Source of the DNA: Luminiphilus sp051201685
GTDB taxonomy: Bacteria; Pseudomonadota; Gammaproteobacteria; Pseudomonadales; Halieaceae
Direction: 5' to 3'
Length of the DNA: 64,000 nt
Assembly: GCF_051201685.1 (NCBI RefSeq)
Contig: NZ_CP179213.1
Span: forward strand, 2,480,001 to 2,544,000
Each line of letters starts with the position of its first letter. Position 1 is the stretch's first letter. The notes below the pieces were generated by a model. That model was given only the letters and a program-made list of their open reading frames with translations, was not told the origin of the DNA and searched no databases. Both the position numbers and the translations under genes were made by a program. Shown here in pieces: positions 17,807 to 26,830 of this stretch.

Positions 17807-17823
17807 GCCTGCAAGACGCAGGC
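17807..17823 (-). promoter_or_regulatory. Second hairpin in the pheST leader
   Basis: A perfect 6-bp stem (GCCTGC/GCAGGC) with a 5-base loop sits just after the rplT stop codon, upstream of the T-tract hairpin. It has no T run of its own. It could be part of an alternative fold of the leader or a 3' stabiliser of the rplT message. Confidence 0.35.
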
Positions 17824-17829
17824 CGCTGA

Positions 17830-18189
17830 TTAAGCTGCCAGAGCTGAGCGCGCTTGCTCCACAACCGCTGCAAATGCAGCCTTGTCATGCACGGCCAAAT
17901 CGGCCAGCACACGTCGATCCAGCGCTATATCTGCTTTCTTCAGGCCATTAATAAGCCGGCTGTAGGTCAGGCCGTTAGCACGGGACTGCGCATTGATGCG
18001 AGTAATCCAGAGTGCACGGAACTGACGCTTTCGCTGCCGTCGGTCACGATAAGCGTACTGACCTGCTTTGGTGACTGCCTGCTTGGCTACCCGAAACACA
18101 CGTGAGCGCGCTCCGTAATACCCTTTCGCTTTGCTTAAGATTTTCTTGTGACGACGTCTAGCCGTCACACCACGTTTTACACGAGCCAT
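17830..18189 (-). CDS. rplT: 50S ribosomal protein L20
   Basis: A 119-residue, strongly basic ribosomal protein. It starts ARVKRGVTARRRHKKILSKA and ends in the conserved globular part. In E. coli L20 represses the rpmI-rplT unit by binding its message; the same order infC-rpmI-rplT is present here. Full length, no anomalies. Confidence 0.99.
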   Translation of the reverse strand: MARVKRGVTARRRHKKILSKAKGYYGARSRVFRVAKQAVTKAGQYAYRDRRQRKRQFRALWITRINAQSRANGLTYSRLINGLKKADIALDRRVLADLAVHDKAAFAAVVEQARSALAA

Positions 18190-18217
18190 AGTCTTTTACT
18201 CCAAGTGATGAGGACGG

Positions 18218-18412
18218 TTATTTAGCACGAAGCATACGATCGATCAGCACTTTATCTGCCTGATCAACCATAGATGTGCCGCGCAGCTGACGCTTACGCT
18301 TGGTCGTCATCTTGGTAAGAATATGGCTTTTATGAGCGCTTTTGCGCTTATAACCGCCGGCGGTTTTTTTAAACCGCTTGGCGGCACCACTGTGAATTTT
18401 TGCTTTGGACAT
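18218..18412 (-). CDS. rpmI: 50S ribosomal protein L35
   Basis: A 64-residue basic protein with the L35 signature (KIHSGAAKRFKKTAGGYKRK) and C-terminus typical of the family. It sits 28 bases upstream of rplT and 75 bases downstream of infC in the conserved order. Confidence 0.99.
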   Translation of the reverse strand: MSKAKIHSGAAKRFKKTAGGYKRKSAHKSHILTKMTTKRKRQLRGTSMVDQADKVLIDRMLRAK

Positions 18413-18487
18413 GGATACAACTCCGCATTTGGCCCGCTTACGCAGGCGAGTTTTTCATTGATCGGGGCCAGAGGCATTCACTGGCCA

Positions 18488-19015
18488 TTAACCCCGCTTC
18501 TTAGGTGCGATAACCATCGTCAACTGTCGGCCTTCCATTTTCGGAAATTGCTCAACGTTGCCGAGTTCGCTCAGGTCGGCTTCTACTCGTTTGAGTAGCT
18601 CCATGCCGATTTCCTGATGAGCCATTTCACGCCCGCGATACCGCAGGGTGACTTTGGCCTTATCGCCGTTCTCAAGGAAACGCACCAGGTTGCGTAGTTT
18701 TACCTGGTAGTCCCCTTCGTCCGTCCCTGGACGAAATTTCATTTCTTTAACTTGGATTCGTTTGGTCTTCTTTCGCTGCGCAGCTTTTTGCTTTTTGGCC
18801 TCAAAAATATGCTTTCCGTAGTCCATAACTTTACAGACTGGCGGATCAGACTCTGCCATCAGCACGAGGTCCATGCCTGCTGCTTCTGCAGCTGCTTGAG
18901 CCTCGGCGATTGGCACAATGCCCACTTGCTCTCCCTCAGCACTGACTAAACGCACCTGAGAGGCTGTAATTTGCTCATTCGTAATGGCTTTTTTGCTTTT
19001 GCTGTCGCTCTTAAT
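18488..19015 (-). CDS. infC: Translation initiation factor IF-3, AUU start
   Basis: IF-3 of 175 residues, which binds the 30S subunit and proofreads initiator tRNA and start codons. No ATG, GTG or TTG gives the full N-terminus. Read from ATT at 19015, the frame gives I-K-S-D-S-K-S-K-K-A-I-T-N-E-Q-I, the expected conserved IF-3 N-terminus; the first ordinary start (GTG at 18955) would remove 20 residues. A rare AUU start is the known basis of IF-3 autoregulation in E. coli. The linker and C-domain (KKTKRIQVKEMKFRPGTDEG) are intact. Confidence 0.95.
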   Translation of the reverse strand: MKSDSKSKKAITNEQITASQVRLVSAEGEQVGIVPIAEAQAAAEAAGMDLVLMAESDPPVCKVMDYGKHIFEAKKQKAAQRKKTKRIQVKEMKFRPGTDEGDYQVKLRNLVRFLENGDKAKVTLRYRGREMAHQEIGMELLKRVEADLSELGNVEQFPKMEGRQLTMVIAPKKRG

Positions 19016-19392
19016 ACCCTCGATCTCCAGTTAGTAAAGAGCGCGGATAGTACAGGCAAGCGAGGCCAAGCTCAAGATGCCTCGTTGGTATAAATAACCG
19101 ACCCAAATCCTTCTACCGCGGCTGCATTCGTCGGGCCAACCTTTATGGTTTCACCAGAGGGCAAAACAGCGAACTCGGACTTGCCCGCTTCGCCTCTGAG
19201 CTGTGACCCCGGCAGGGGTAAAGTCAGTGCGCGTCTCCCCGCGGACCACCATAAAAATCTCCGACTAAGCCACGGCTATTTTTGGCCAAAACCTATCTTT
19301 TCGCGGCAAGTCATTAATTCTCAATGGAAGGCTACTGACAATTTACTGAGATCTCGATAACGTCGGGCTCAATGAACTAGAGGTCCATCAAC
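19016..19392. other. Region upstream of infC, possible gene remnant
   Basis: The infC promoter should lie here. On the minus strand an open segment of 68 codons (19072-19275) without a start codon reads as plausible protein near its end (GETIKVGPTNAAAVEGFGS), and another frame upstream also looks protein-like (IFMVVRGETRTDF). This may be a frameshifted fragment of an older gene, or chance. Nothing else is recognised. Confidence 0.3.
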
Positions 19393-19854
19393 ATGAACTT
19401 GCTCGACATCGATCAGTTCCAGTGGCAGCACCACCAAGAAATTGTTGCGGGCGCGCCCCCCATCGATTACTGGAGCTCGATACTTTCCATTAGCAACAGT
19501 GGGCGCCTAGAAATGCTATACCGCTGGGAGCCCAATGCGCATTGCCACTTTCACCGCCATCGCGCAGAGACAACATCGATCGTTTTGCAAGGCGAGCTCA
19601 ATGTAGCCGACTACGTCAATGGCAAAGTCACTAACTCATGGGTGAGGCCAAAGGGGCATCGCGCCTTCGGTGAGGGCGATGAGGTTCATCGAGAATGGGG
19701 CGGGCCGCAGGGCGCTTTGGTGTACTTTAGCCTGTATGCCGCAGATGGATTGCTTGCAGATCAGCTAGATTCCCAAGGCAATATCATCAGAACCACGTCT
19801 TTGAGCGATGTCAAAAAACACTATGATAAAAATGCTGCCACCCTGCAGCACTGA
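19393..19854 (+). CDS. Cupin-fold protein
   Basis: A 153-residue protein with a single cupin barrel. The metal-binding histidines are seen in HCHFHRHRAETTSIVLQGEL (about residues 50-69), and the second cupin motif is around FGEGDEVHREWGGPQGALVYF (about 98-118). Substrate is unknown; the family includes ChrR-like anti-sigma domains and small oxygenases. It is in the interval that separates thrS from infC and is convergent with the AraC-type regulator 41 bases away. Confidence 0.75.
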   Translation: MNLLDIDQFQWQHHQEIVAGAPPIDYWSSILSISNSGRLEMLYRWEPNAHCHFHRHRAETTSIVLQGELNVADYVNGKVTNSWVRPKGHRAFGEGDEVHREWGGPQGALVYFSLYAADGLLADQLDSQGNIIRTTSLSDVKKHYDKNAATLQH

Positions 19855-19895
19855 ATGCTGGGGGGGGGTGCCCCCTTTCACTCTAAAAAAACTGG

Positions 19896-20918
19896 CTACT
19901 TGATAGAGCTCACGAGATCCTGCTCGGCGCACCAGCTCAGAGGAGAGCAACCGAAGCGCTGGGAGAAGTACCGCGAGAAATTTCCAGTGTTTGAAAATCC
20001 AGCGTGATTTGAAATCAAACTGACCGAAAAAACCCCGCTACGCAGCATAGGCAACACAACTTCATCTCGAGATTCGTCGAGCAAACACTGAAATGTAACG
20101 CCCAAATCACGTGCTAAACGCCGTTGTAACGTGCGTTTGTCGCAATGCATGCGCTCGGCTAGACGGGTGAGCTGATAACGACCCGTCGGCAAGGTTGCCC
20201 GAATCCAACCTTTAATTTCACTCTTGAGCACAGCACTAAGGTCGCCCTGTTTATAGGCATCCAATGCGCTGTTGGCCTGTTGGGTAAACCCCGTCAGTCC
20301 TTTGCGATAGCCCGGGTTAGGCCTAGCTAATACATCGCGGTGAATAAGCACACCCGTATCTGGGCTATCCACATTGATGGGAACGGATTGAAAATGGCTG
20401 GGCCAACGCAAACCCACTCTCGATGGCGTCAAGTGTAGCGAAGTGGGCTTAAAGGCGCCCTCTGAAATTGCGCCCAAACCCGAGACGACTTGCATCAATG
20501 CCGTGCCGGCAACGATCTCCGCGGCATGCTCATCCTTCGTGCTGTCTATTTCCACCCACGATGACAGAAAAATATAATCGCCTTGAGGCCTCACCTGCCA
20601 AACAATGGGGGCTGCATGCAGGGGATTGTACCGCAGCAACACAGACAGCATCGCACCCACGTTGGGTGCCTCTTGAAACAGGGAGCCGAGAACTCCGGCG
20701 TGGTTTTCTGACTGATCATCGACCCACCCTGCAATTAATTCCGGGCCTTCCTCAGCCATGGGCAAAAGCAACCGACAGACATCCGCAAGCGGAATTTCGG
20801 GGTTCATCGTGTACGGGTTCGAAGTGGATGCCTGTTGAATGGCTTCCTGACAATTACCGTCTGGAGACCACTTTGGCATTCCCCAAATGGCGGCGGTTTC
20901 GACGACACCTTGAATCAT
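19896..20918 (-). CDS. AraC-family transcriptional regulator
   Basis: A 340-residue regulator with an N-terminal ligand-binding domain of the AraC_binding/Arabinose_bd type (about 20-205) and a C-terminal AraC double helix-turn-helix (about 240-335, LAERMHCDKRTLQRRLARDL and SLISNHAGFSNTGNFSRYF). Such proteins (OruR/ArgR-like group) usually activate nearby catabolic genes. Here the only neighbour outside the translation genes is the convergent cupin gene, so the target is uncertain. Confidence 0.88.
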   Translation of the reverse strand: MIQGVVETAAIWGMPKWSPDGNCQEAIQQASTSNPYTMNPEIPLADVCRLLLPMAEEGPELIAGWVDDQSENHAGVLGSLFQEAPNVGAMLSVLLRYNPLHAAPIVWQVRPQGDYIFLSSWVEIDSTKDEHAAEIVAGTALMQVVSGLGAISEGAFKPTSLHLTPSRVGLRWPSHFQSVPINVDSPDTGVLIHRDVLARPNPGYRKGLTGFTQQANSALDAYKQGDLSAVLKSEIKGWIRATLPTGRYQLTRLAERMHCDKRTLQRRLARDLGVTFQCLLDESRDEVVLPMLRSGVFSVSLISNHAGFSNTGNFSRYFSQRFGCSPLSWCAEQDLVSSIK

Positions 20919-21318
20919 CTGATTAGTCCGAATGCGTTAGATTTCGCTCATGTTGACCATGGACCACCATTTGTCAAGTCAAAGGCCACAATGTTGTTAA
21001 AGCCCGCACCAAATTGTGTAAACGGTGTCACGAAATGATAATTCAGGGCCGCCCAGCCGAACCTGCCTAGCGTTAGGTCTGATCCCATAAAAGAGCGACC
21101 CAAACGGCTTTTTACAGATCAATCGTTATTGGCAACCTCTTCAAACCGCCACCAATCCTAGGGTGCCTTGCAACAGCGGCTCTCGCACAAACATCTCAAA
21201 CCACTTCCAAAACGATTGACTCAAAAATGCGAAACCGTTCACCCCACGCACCACTTCAATGGATTATGGAGAATCTTTACCGGCAATTTGAGTCTTGGCT
21301 ACCTCGATCTGCCTCGCA
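20919..21318. other. Intergenic stretch after thrS
   Basis: About 400 bases between the thrS stop and the AraC gene start, both on the minus strand. I see no gene, RNA or clear terminator. In most gammaproteobacteria infC would follow thrS directly here. Confidence 0.4.
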
Positions 21319-23238
21319 CTAAGCGTCTAGGCGTCCCTTCTTAGCTGACATATCGCTCATTAACTGCATGAGCTCTGCCAAATTCAAGCTGCCAAGATCT
21401 GCACCATGACGCCCTCTTACCGCCACGGTACCCGCACTCATTTCTTTATCGCCGACCACCAAAACTAGCGGCACTTTTGCCAACTCGTGCTCACGAATTT
21501 TAAAGCCTATTTTTTCATTGCGAAGGTCAGTACCCGCTCTGAAACCGGCCTCCTTGAGATCGGCTGCCACCTGCTGAGCATACGCCCCCTGTTTATCTGT
21601 AATCGGTGCCACGATTGCCTGCTGAGGCGCAAGCCACAGCGGAAACTCTCCTTCGTAGTGCTCTATGAGAATGCCGATAAACCGCTCAAAGGATCCCAAC
21701 ACAGCACGATGCAACATGACGGGAACCTGTCTACTGCCATCCTCCGCGACATACTGTGCATCGAGGCGGCCAGGCATTGAGAAATCAACCTGAATCGTAC
21801 CCAGCTGCCAAACTCGGCCGATACAGTCCTTAAGAGAGAATTCAATTTTTGGGCCATAGAATGCACCCTCGCCAGGAAGCGTCTCCCAATTGAGATTCTT
21901 GGCATCTAAAGCCTCTGCAAGGGCTGCTTCAGCTCTGTCCCAGTCTGTCTCGGAACCCACCCGCTCGGCGGGACGGGTCGATAACCGATAGATAACCTCG
22001 GTAAAACCAAAATCGGCATACACCTCGTGCAGCATGTCGATAAAAATGGCAACCTCAGACTGAATTTGCGCCTCCGTGCAAAAAATATGCGCATCGTCTT
22101 GGGTGAATCCTCTTACCCGCATAATGCCGTGTAAAGAGCCCGAAGGTTCATTGCGGTGACAGCTGCCAAACTCTGCAAGCCTCAGAGGCAAATCTCGGTA
22201 AGACTTTAAGCCCTGATTGAACACCTGAACGTGACACGGGCAGTTCATGGGTTTTACAGCAAACTGTCGGTCGTCGGCGTCAAGGGTGAACATTCCTGAT
22301 GCAAACTTATCGGCATGACCAGATCGCTGCCAAAGTGAAATATCGACCACCTGCGGTGTTTTTATCTCCTCGTAATCGAAGCGCAGTTGCTGCTTGCGCA
22401 TATAACTTTCAATCACCTGATAAATCGTCCAGCCAGGAGCATGCCAAAACACCATACCGGGGGCTTCTTCCTGAGTATGAAAAAGGTCGAGCTTTTTGGC
22501 GATTTTGCGATGGTCGCGTTTTTCTGCTTCAGCAATTCTGTTGAGGTACGCCTTCAGTTCTTTTTTGTTGCCCCAGGCGGTTCCGTAAATGCGCTGCAGC
22601 ATCTGATTGTTAGCATCACCGCGCCAGTAGGCGCCCGCGACCTTAGTCAATCGAAACGCTTTTAATTTGCTGGTTGTGGGCACATGGGGACCGCGACAAA
22701 GATCCATCCACTCACCCTGTTTATAAACAGAAATCTCTTCTCCCTCTGGAAGCTCCTCAATAATCTGAACTTTGAAGTGCTCTCCCATGTTACGAAAAAG
22801 ATCAATCGCTTGATCTCTCGAGTACACAACACGTTCCACGGAAAGGTCTGCACTCGCGAGCTCCTCCATGCGCTTTTCAATACGCTCGAGGTCTTCAGGG
22901 GTGAAATTGTGGCCTGTGGCAAAGTCGTAATAGAAGCCATTTTCGACGGTGGGGCCAATCGTGACCTGTGTGCCGGGAAATAACTGCTGTACCGCCTGAG
23001 CTAATAAGTGCGCGGTGGAGTGTCGAATGATCTCAACCCCCGCTTCGTCACGCTCGGTAATAATACTCAAGGCACTGTCTGATTCGATAACGAAGGAGGT
23101 ATCTACCTCGCGCCCATCAACCACGCCGGCCAAAGCGGCCTTGGCGAGACCAGGCCCAATATCAAAAGCCACATCGGCCACAGAGACCGCGTGCTCGAAG
23201 CTGCGCTGAGACCCATCTGGAAGATTAATGACTGGCAT
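21319..23238 (-). CDS. thrS: Threonine-tRNA ligase
   Basis: A 639-residue class II synthetase. It has the N-terminal TGS domain (1-60), editing domain (about 65-225, HSTAHLLAQAVQQLFPGTQV), catalytic core with the zinc ligands of MNCPCHVQVF and following histidines, motif 2 (FGSCHRNEPSGSLHGIMRVR) and the C-terminal anticodon-binding domain (about 535-639). Length is standard. The usual partner infC is displaced by about 2.3 kb. Confidence 0.98.
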   Translation of the reverse strand: MPVINLPDGSQRSFEHAVSVADVAFDIGPGLAKAALAGVVDGREVDTSFVIESDSALSIITERDEAGVEIIRHSTAHLLAQAVQQLFPGTQVTIGPTVENGFYYDFATGHNFTPEDLERIEKRMEELASADLSVERVVYSRDQAIDLFRNMGEHFKVQIIEELPEGEEISVYKQGEWMDLCRGPHVPTTSKLKAFRLTKVAGAYWRGDANNQMLQRIYGTAWGNKKELKAYLNRIAEAEKRDHRKIAKKLDLFHTQEEAPGMVFWHAPGWTIYQVIESYMRKQQLRFDYEEIKTPQVVDISLWQRSGHADKFASGMFTLDADDRQFAVKPMNCPCHVQVFNQGLKSYRDLPLRLAEFGSCHRNEPSGSLHGIMRVRGFTQDDAHIFCTEAQIQSEVAIFIDMLHEVYADFGFTEVIYRLSTRPAERVGSETDWDRAEAALAEALDAKNLNWETLPGEGAFYGPKIEFSLKDCIGRVWQLGTIQVDFSMPGRLDAQYVAEDGSRQVPVMLHRAVLGSFERFIGILIEHYEGEFPLWLAPQQAIVAPITDKQGAYAQQVAADLKEAGFRAGTDLRNEKIGFKIREHELAKVPLVLVVGDKEMSAGTVAVRGRHGADLGSLNLAELMQLMSDMSAKKGRLDA

Positions 23239-23898
23239 ACTGACATTCCTTTTAACAGCCCCAAAGCCTTATGGAGGCTATACGCTGAAGTAATAATTAG
23301 TCCCAGAGCGACGGGTCACCGACGAGTAATTTGATACTCACACGACCGAACATCCACCAATGGGAGGTTCTGGGCCGGTTGCCAATATTCGAAACGATTA
23401 GCGAACATCGCAGTAGCGAAGCCCTGAGCAGTTACCATAGTATCGCAACCGTATGCACTGCGCACCAAGTGCCCGCGAGGAAATCGAAATACATCACGAT
23501 CGAAGGGCCTATAAGTCGCTATCGGATATCGCAACCCCTGATTAACGATGACCCACAAGCCGACATGCTCGCGCTAAACCTACCCTTCAGCAAGGAGATT
23601 GATGGCGCTTCCATAACAGCAGAATCACCCTTGTAGTCACACCACATCCAAATGCCGTAACACTCTAGGGCTTAATTCCGATAACCCGCCGCACCAATGA
23701 TCTAAGATCACAGCGCCCTGATCAAACCCAGCTGCCACTTGGTCATAGCGCCTGTAGGCCTTGTGGCTTCAAAACAGTCGAGCATGCAAGTGCTGTCGAG
23801 GCCAAATCTAACGGACACAAGCTATATCATCTGTATGCACCGAGGATTCGTACGGTATCGTAATGTTTACAGAGCAATGATGAACAGGGACAGCCATC
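23239..23898. other. Non-coding stretch upstream of thrS and the TIR locus
   Basis: These 660 bases separate thrS (minus) from the oxidase gene at 23899 (plus), so both promoters should lie here. Open frames of up to about 100 codons exist on both strands but show no family signature or ribosome site. No thrS operator-like tRNA mimic was recognised. Confidence 0.4.
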
Positions 23899-24597
23899 AT
23901 GGAAGAAAACAGGGAAAGCGGCAGCACTCAGCTGTCACACAGTCAAGTTTTGCGCAGCAAAATAGCAATGGTAATGCCGAGACTGCACGAGCAATTGTAC
24001 CAATTTTGGAATCATCCCCGCATTGGCGACATGTTCCCAAAACACCTTGAAATTCTCTATCACACGGTGCACGCCAGTGTGCCTCTGCTTGAAGCAGCGC
24101 TCTCCGAGGCGCAGCGACTCGAGCCAACCTGTCCCGTAGCACGCGCGCTGATTCCCTACCTAGAAAAGCACATCGCAGAAGAAAAAGATCACGATATGTG
24201 GGTGCTCGAAGATCTTGCAGTTTTTGGTATCGACAGGAAAAGTGTGATTGAACAAATTCCACCCTCTGTGGTCGCAACACAAATAGGCAGCCAGTACTAC
24301 TACATTAAATATGCCCACCCATTGGCCGTCATTGCTTATCTGGCGGTTGTGGAGGGCTCTCCACCGATGGCCGATCAGCTTGACCGCCTGGTGACCAATA
24401 CCGCGATACCGAAAGAGGCGATGCGAAGCTTTTACAAACACGCAGACATAGATCGCTATCACAGTCAGGAGCTTTGGGCCTTCATCGATACACTGCCACT
24501 CACTCACAAACAAACAAATCTGCTAGGCTTAAATTCGATGCTAACGACTGAGCACGCTGCGAACACCCTCGAATACCTACTGGAAGACTTCAGTTGA
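23899..24597 (+). CDS. Heme-oxygenase-like di-iron oxidase (iron-containing redox enzyme family)
   Basis: A 232-residue, all-helical protein of the heme-oxygenase-like fold. Candidate metal ligands are in HIAEEKDHDMWVLEDL (His91, Glu94/95, His98), around YAHPLAVIAYLAVVEG (His140, Glu152) and HADIDRYHSQEL (His181, Asp183/185, His188). This spacing resembles the HDO di-iron enzymes, which oxidise small molecules or amino acids and act in several natural-product pathways. It has no signal peptide. The TIR-TPR gene follows 34 bases later on the same strand, so they are probably co-transcribed. Function here is unknown. Confidence 0.72.
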   Translation: MEENRESGSTQLSHSQVLRSKIAMVMPRLHEQLYQFWNHPRIGDMFPKHLEILYHTVHASVPLLEAALSEAQRLEPTCPVARALIPYLEKHIAEEKDHDMWVLEDLAVFGIDRKSVIEQIPPSVVATQIGSQYYYIKYAHPLAVIAYLAVVEGSPPMADQLDRLVTNTAIPKEAMRSFYKHADIDRYHSQELWAFIDTLPLTHKQTNLLGLNSMLTTEHAANTLEYLLEDFS

Positions 24598-24631
24598 TGG
24601 AACCAATGGACCCAACGACGATGTACATACG

Positions 24632-26545
24632 ATGAGAAAGCCTGATTCCACGGTAACAGACGGTGGTCCGTTTGCCTTCGTTTGCTACTCGCACCGAGAT
24701 GCATCGACGGCTTATAAGGAAATTCAGCGATTTCAACAAGCGGGCATCCGGGTTTGGTACGACGAAGGTATTGGAGGAGGTGACGAGTGGGCTGACTCAG
24801 TGGCCACCGCTATCGCTGAAAGCACCGTATTTTTTTTCTTAGTGACTCAAAACTCTGTTCAGTCAGAGCACTGTAGACGAGAAATTAACTTTGCTCATAG
24901 CTGTGCCACAGCGGTGACCCCCATTTATTTGGAACCTACCACCTTACCTGCGGGCCTGAAACTTAGCTTGAATAATCGACAGGCAATCATGAAATATGAG
25001 CTGCCAGAAAATGATTATGAAAAAAAGATCGCATCACTCTCAGCCGCGAAGGAACTTAACTTAACAAACAGTTCGTCAAACGAACCTGCAGGAAAAAGTC
25101 AGCCTACAGTGCGGATCAGTACTGCTCTCCCAACCCCATCGAGCCGTCCCGGAATTGCAGTACTGCCGTTCAAGAATAGGTCGTCTGATGAGGACATAGA
25201 TTTCATATGCGAGGGTATTGCGGATGAGATCATAACCGCAATGTCCGATATTGAAGGGGTTAGAATAATTTCCAGCAGCTCTGCAAACAAGGTGGATCAG
25301 CAGACCACCGACATCCGAACAATAGGCTCACAGCTGGACGTGAAATATATTCTGGAAGGCAGCATACAAAAATCATTACAACGTCTGAGAATTACCGCCA
25401 AGTTACCCTGCACTGAGGGCGATGAAATACTTTGGGCGGAGCGATGGGACTGCACAATCGATCAAATTTTTGACGTGCAGGAAACAATTGCAATCAGCGT
25501 TTTAAAAGCGCTTCAAGTTCAACTCAGTACCGCGGAAAGCGCGCACCTAGCTGAGCGTCATATACCTGACATTCAAGCCTACGAATATTATTTACGTGCC
25601 AGACAGTTGTCCAAGACCTTTACCGAAGACGCATTACAAGAAGCGCTGGACTACCTCAGGCAAGGCGAGGCTATTGTTGGCGAAAACGCCTACATTATTG
25701 CGGCGATGGGACAGATTTATTGGCAGTTTCACAATGCCGGCATAGACTCTGACTCGAAAAATCTCGATGCCGCGGAGCAGTGTGTCGCGAGGCTTTTTGA
25801 CCTTGATCCCAACTCCGTCGATGGAAATAGACTCTCTGGATTACTCAAAGCTAAAACCCCGGACAGCATATTCGAAGCCGTAAGGCATTTAAGAGTCGCC
25901 TTAGAGGCTCACCCGAACGACCCAGAGACACTGCTGTGGTTATCGCTAATATTTGCCGCTGCCGGACAGATTACCGCTGCCAAGTCGCTTTCCAATCATT
26001 TACTGAACATTGACCCCTTGACTACCGTTAACCTCGTACTACCTGGCTTTATTAGCATGCTCGACGGCAATCTGACTCAAGCAACCAATGAACTTCTCTA
26101 CAGCCATGAAATGAACCCTGGCAACCCAATAACAACGCTCGTATATGGCCAGTCCCTCGCCATGACGGGAAATAGTTCCGCTGCTATACCTGTGCTTCGC
26201 TCTCTCAAGACCCTGCTGCCTGGCACTTTTTTTTCGCGACTTGGCGAGCTCTATGCCGCTAGTCTCGAAGGAGACTCAAAAACTGCACTGCGGCTGGCCT
26301 CAGACCAACTCAAATCAGAAGCGCAATCTGACTGGCAGTATTCCTGGACTCTTGCGCAATGCTTTGCGGTTACCGGTAACAGCGAAGAGGCTATTGACTG
26401 GCTAAACAACGCAGTTCGTCATGGGTGGATGAACTATCCACTCCTTAATGAGCATGACCCTCTGCTTGAGTCCCTTAGAGGCCATGAGAGATTTCACGCT
26501 CTCATGGTGGACGTAAAGGCAAGGTGGCTCGCCTTTGAGGTTTAG
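24632..26545 (+). CDS. TIR-domain protein with TolB-like domain and TPR repeats
   Basis: A 637-residue cytosolic protein. Residues 13-130 form a TIR domain (FAFVCYSHRDAS; IRVWYDEGI; SEHCRREINFA), and Glu84 is at the position of the catalytic glutamate of NAD-cleaving TIRs. Residues 173-297 match the TolB-N/FlgO-like domain common in adenylate-cyclase-type TPR proteins (RPGIAVLPFKNRS; ILEGSIQK). TPR helices fill about 310-637, ending in the TPR end-of-group pattern. This could be a sensor whose TIR cleaves NAD or makes a signal, or a scaffold. It follows the di-iron oxidase gene and is convergent with the 61-residue peptide gene, overlapping by 4 bases. Confidence 0.85.
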   Translation: MRKPDSTVTDGGPFAFVCYSHRDASTAYKEIQRFQQAGIRVWYDEGIGGGDEWADSVATAIAESTVFFFLVTQNSVQSEHCRREINFAHSCATAVTPIYLEPTTLPAGLKLSLNNRQAIMKYELPENDYEKKIASLSAAKELNLTNSSSNEPAGKSQPTVRISTALPTPSSRPGIAVLPFKNRSSDEDIDFICEGIADEIITAMSDIEGVRIISSSSANKVDQQTTDIRTIGSQLDVKYILEGSIQKSLQRLRITAKLPCTEGDEILWAERWDCTIDQIFDVQETIAISVLKALQVQLSTAESAHLAERHIPDIQAYEYYLRARQLSKTFTEDALQEALDYLRQGEAIVGENAYIIAAMGQIYWQFHNAGIDSDSKNLDAAEQCVARLFDLDPNSVDGNRLSGLLKAKTPDSIFEAVRHLRVALEAHPNDPETLLWLSLIFAAAGQITAAKSLSNHLLNIDPLTTVNLVLPGFISMLDGNLTQATNELLYSHEMNPGNPITTLVYGQSLAMTGNSSAAIPVLRSLKTLLPGTFFSRLGELYAASLEGDSKTALRLASDQLKSEAQSDWQYSWTLAQCFAVTGNSEEAIDWLNNAVRHGWMNYPLLNEHDPLLESLRGHERFHALMVDVKARWLAFEV

Positions 26546-26727
26546 ATGAAAGAGGCAGAAGCCTGCGCAGAGTCCTCATCAGGAACCTGATCTTTCACCT
26601 TTTTGAGTATTCTTGCCAACTCCTTGTGCTCGTCGTCGTCAAGGGCTTCGAGCGCAGCTTTTGCCGAGTCGGGCAAGTCTTCTTTCACAACGCCAGCTCT
26701 ATGTAACTCCAAATGCTTATTCGACAT
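26542..26727 (-). CDS. Short acidic peptide, possible RiPP-type precursor
   Basis: A 61-residue peptide starting at the ATG at 26727, with AGGAAG about 8 bases upstream; the longer frame to 26784 lacks a site. It is acidic and helical in the middle (LPDSAKAALEALDDDEHKEL, then ARILKKVKDQV) and ends in a small polar tail (EDSAQASASFI). A charged amphipathic leader with 'L-x-x-L-DDDEHKEL' followed by a short tail rich in Ser and Ala resembles leaders of some ribosomal natural-product precursors. It is divergent from the sedolisin gene with about 100 bases between starts. Alternative: a small regulator of the neighbours. Confidence 0.55.
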   Translation of the reverse strand: MSNKHLELHRAGVVKEDLPDSAKAALEALDDDEHKELARILKKVKDQVPDEDSAQASASFI

Positions 26728-26830
26728 CCGATGTCTTCCTTCTGTTATTGGCCAAATTATTTCTGTTTTTGCGTGCTGAATCACATATTATTTCAGGACA
26801 ACTCGCGTCGAATAAGGTAGGCCCAACAAA

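Noticed and set aside
19072..19275. 68-codon minus-strand open segment upstream of infC
   Set aside because: It has no start codon, and the plausible wording is split over two frames. Kept only as a possible remnant in the description of that region.
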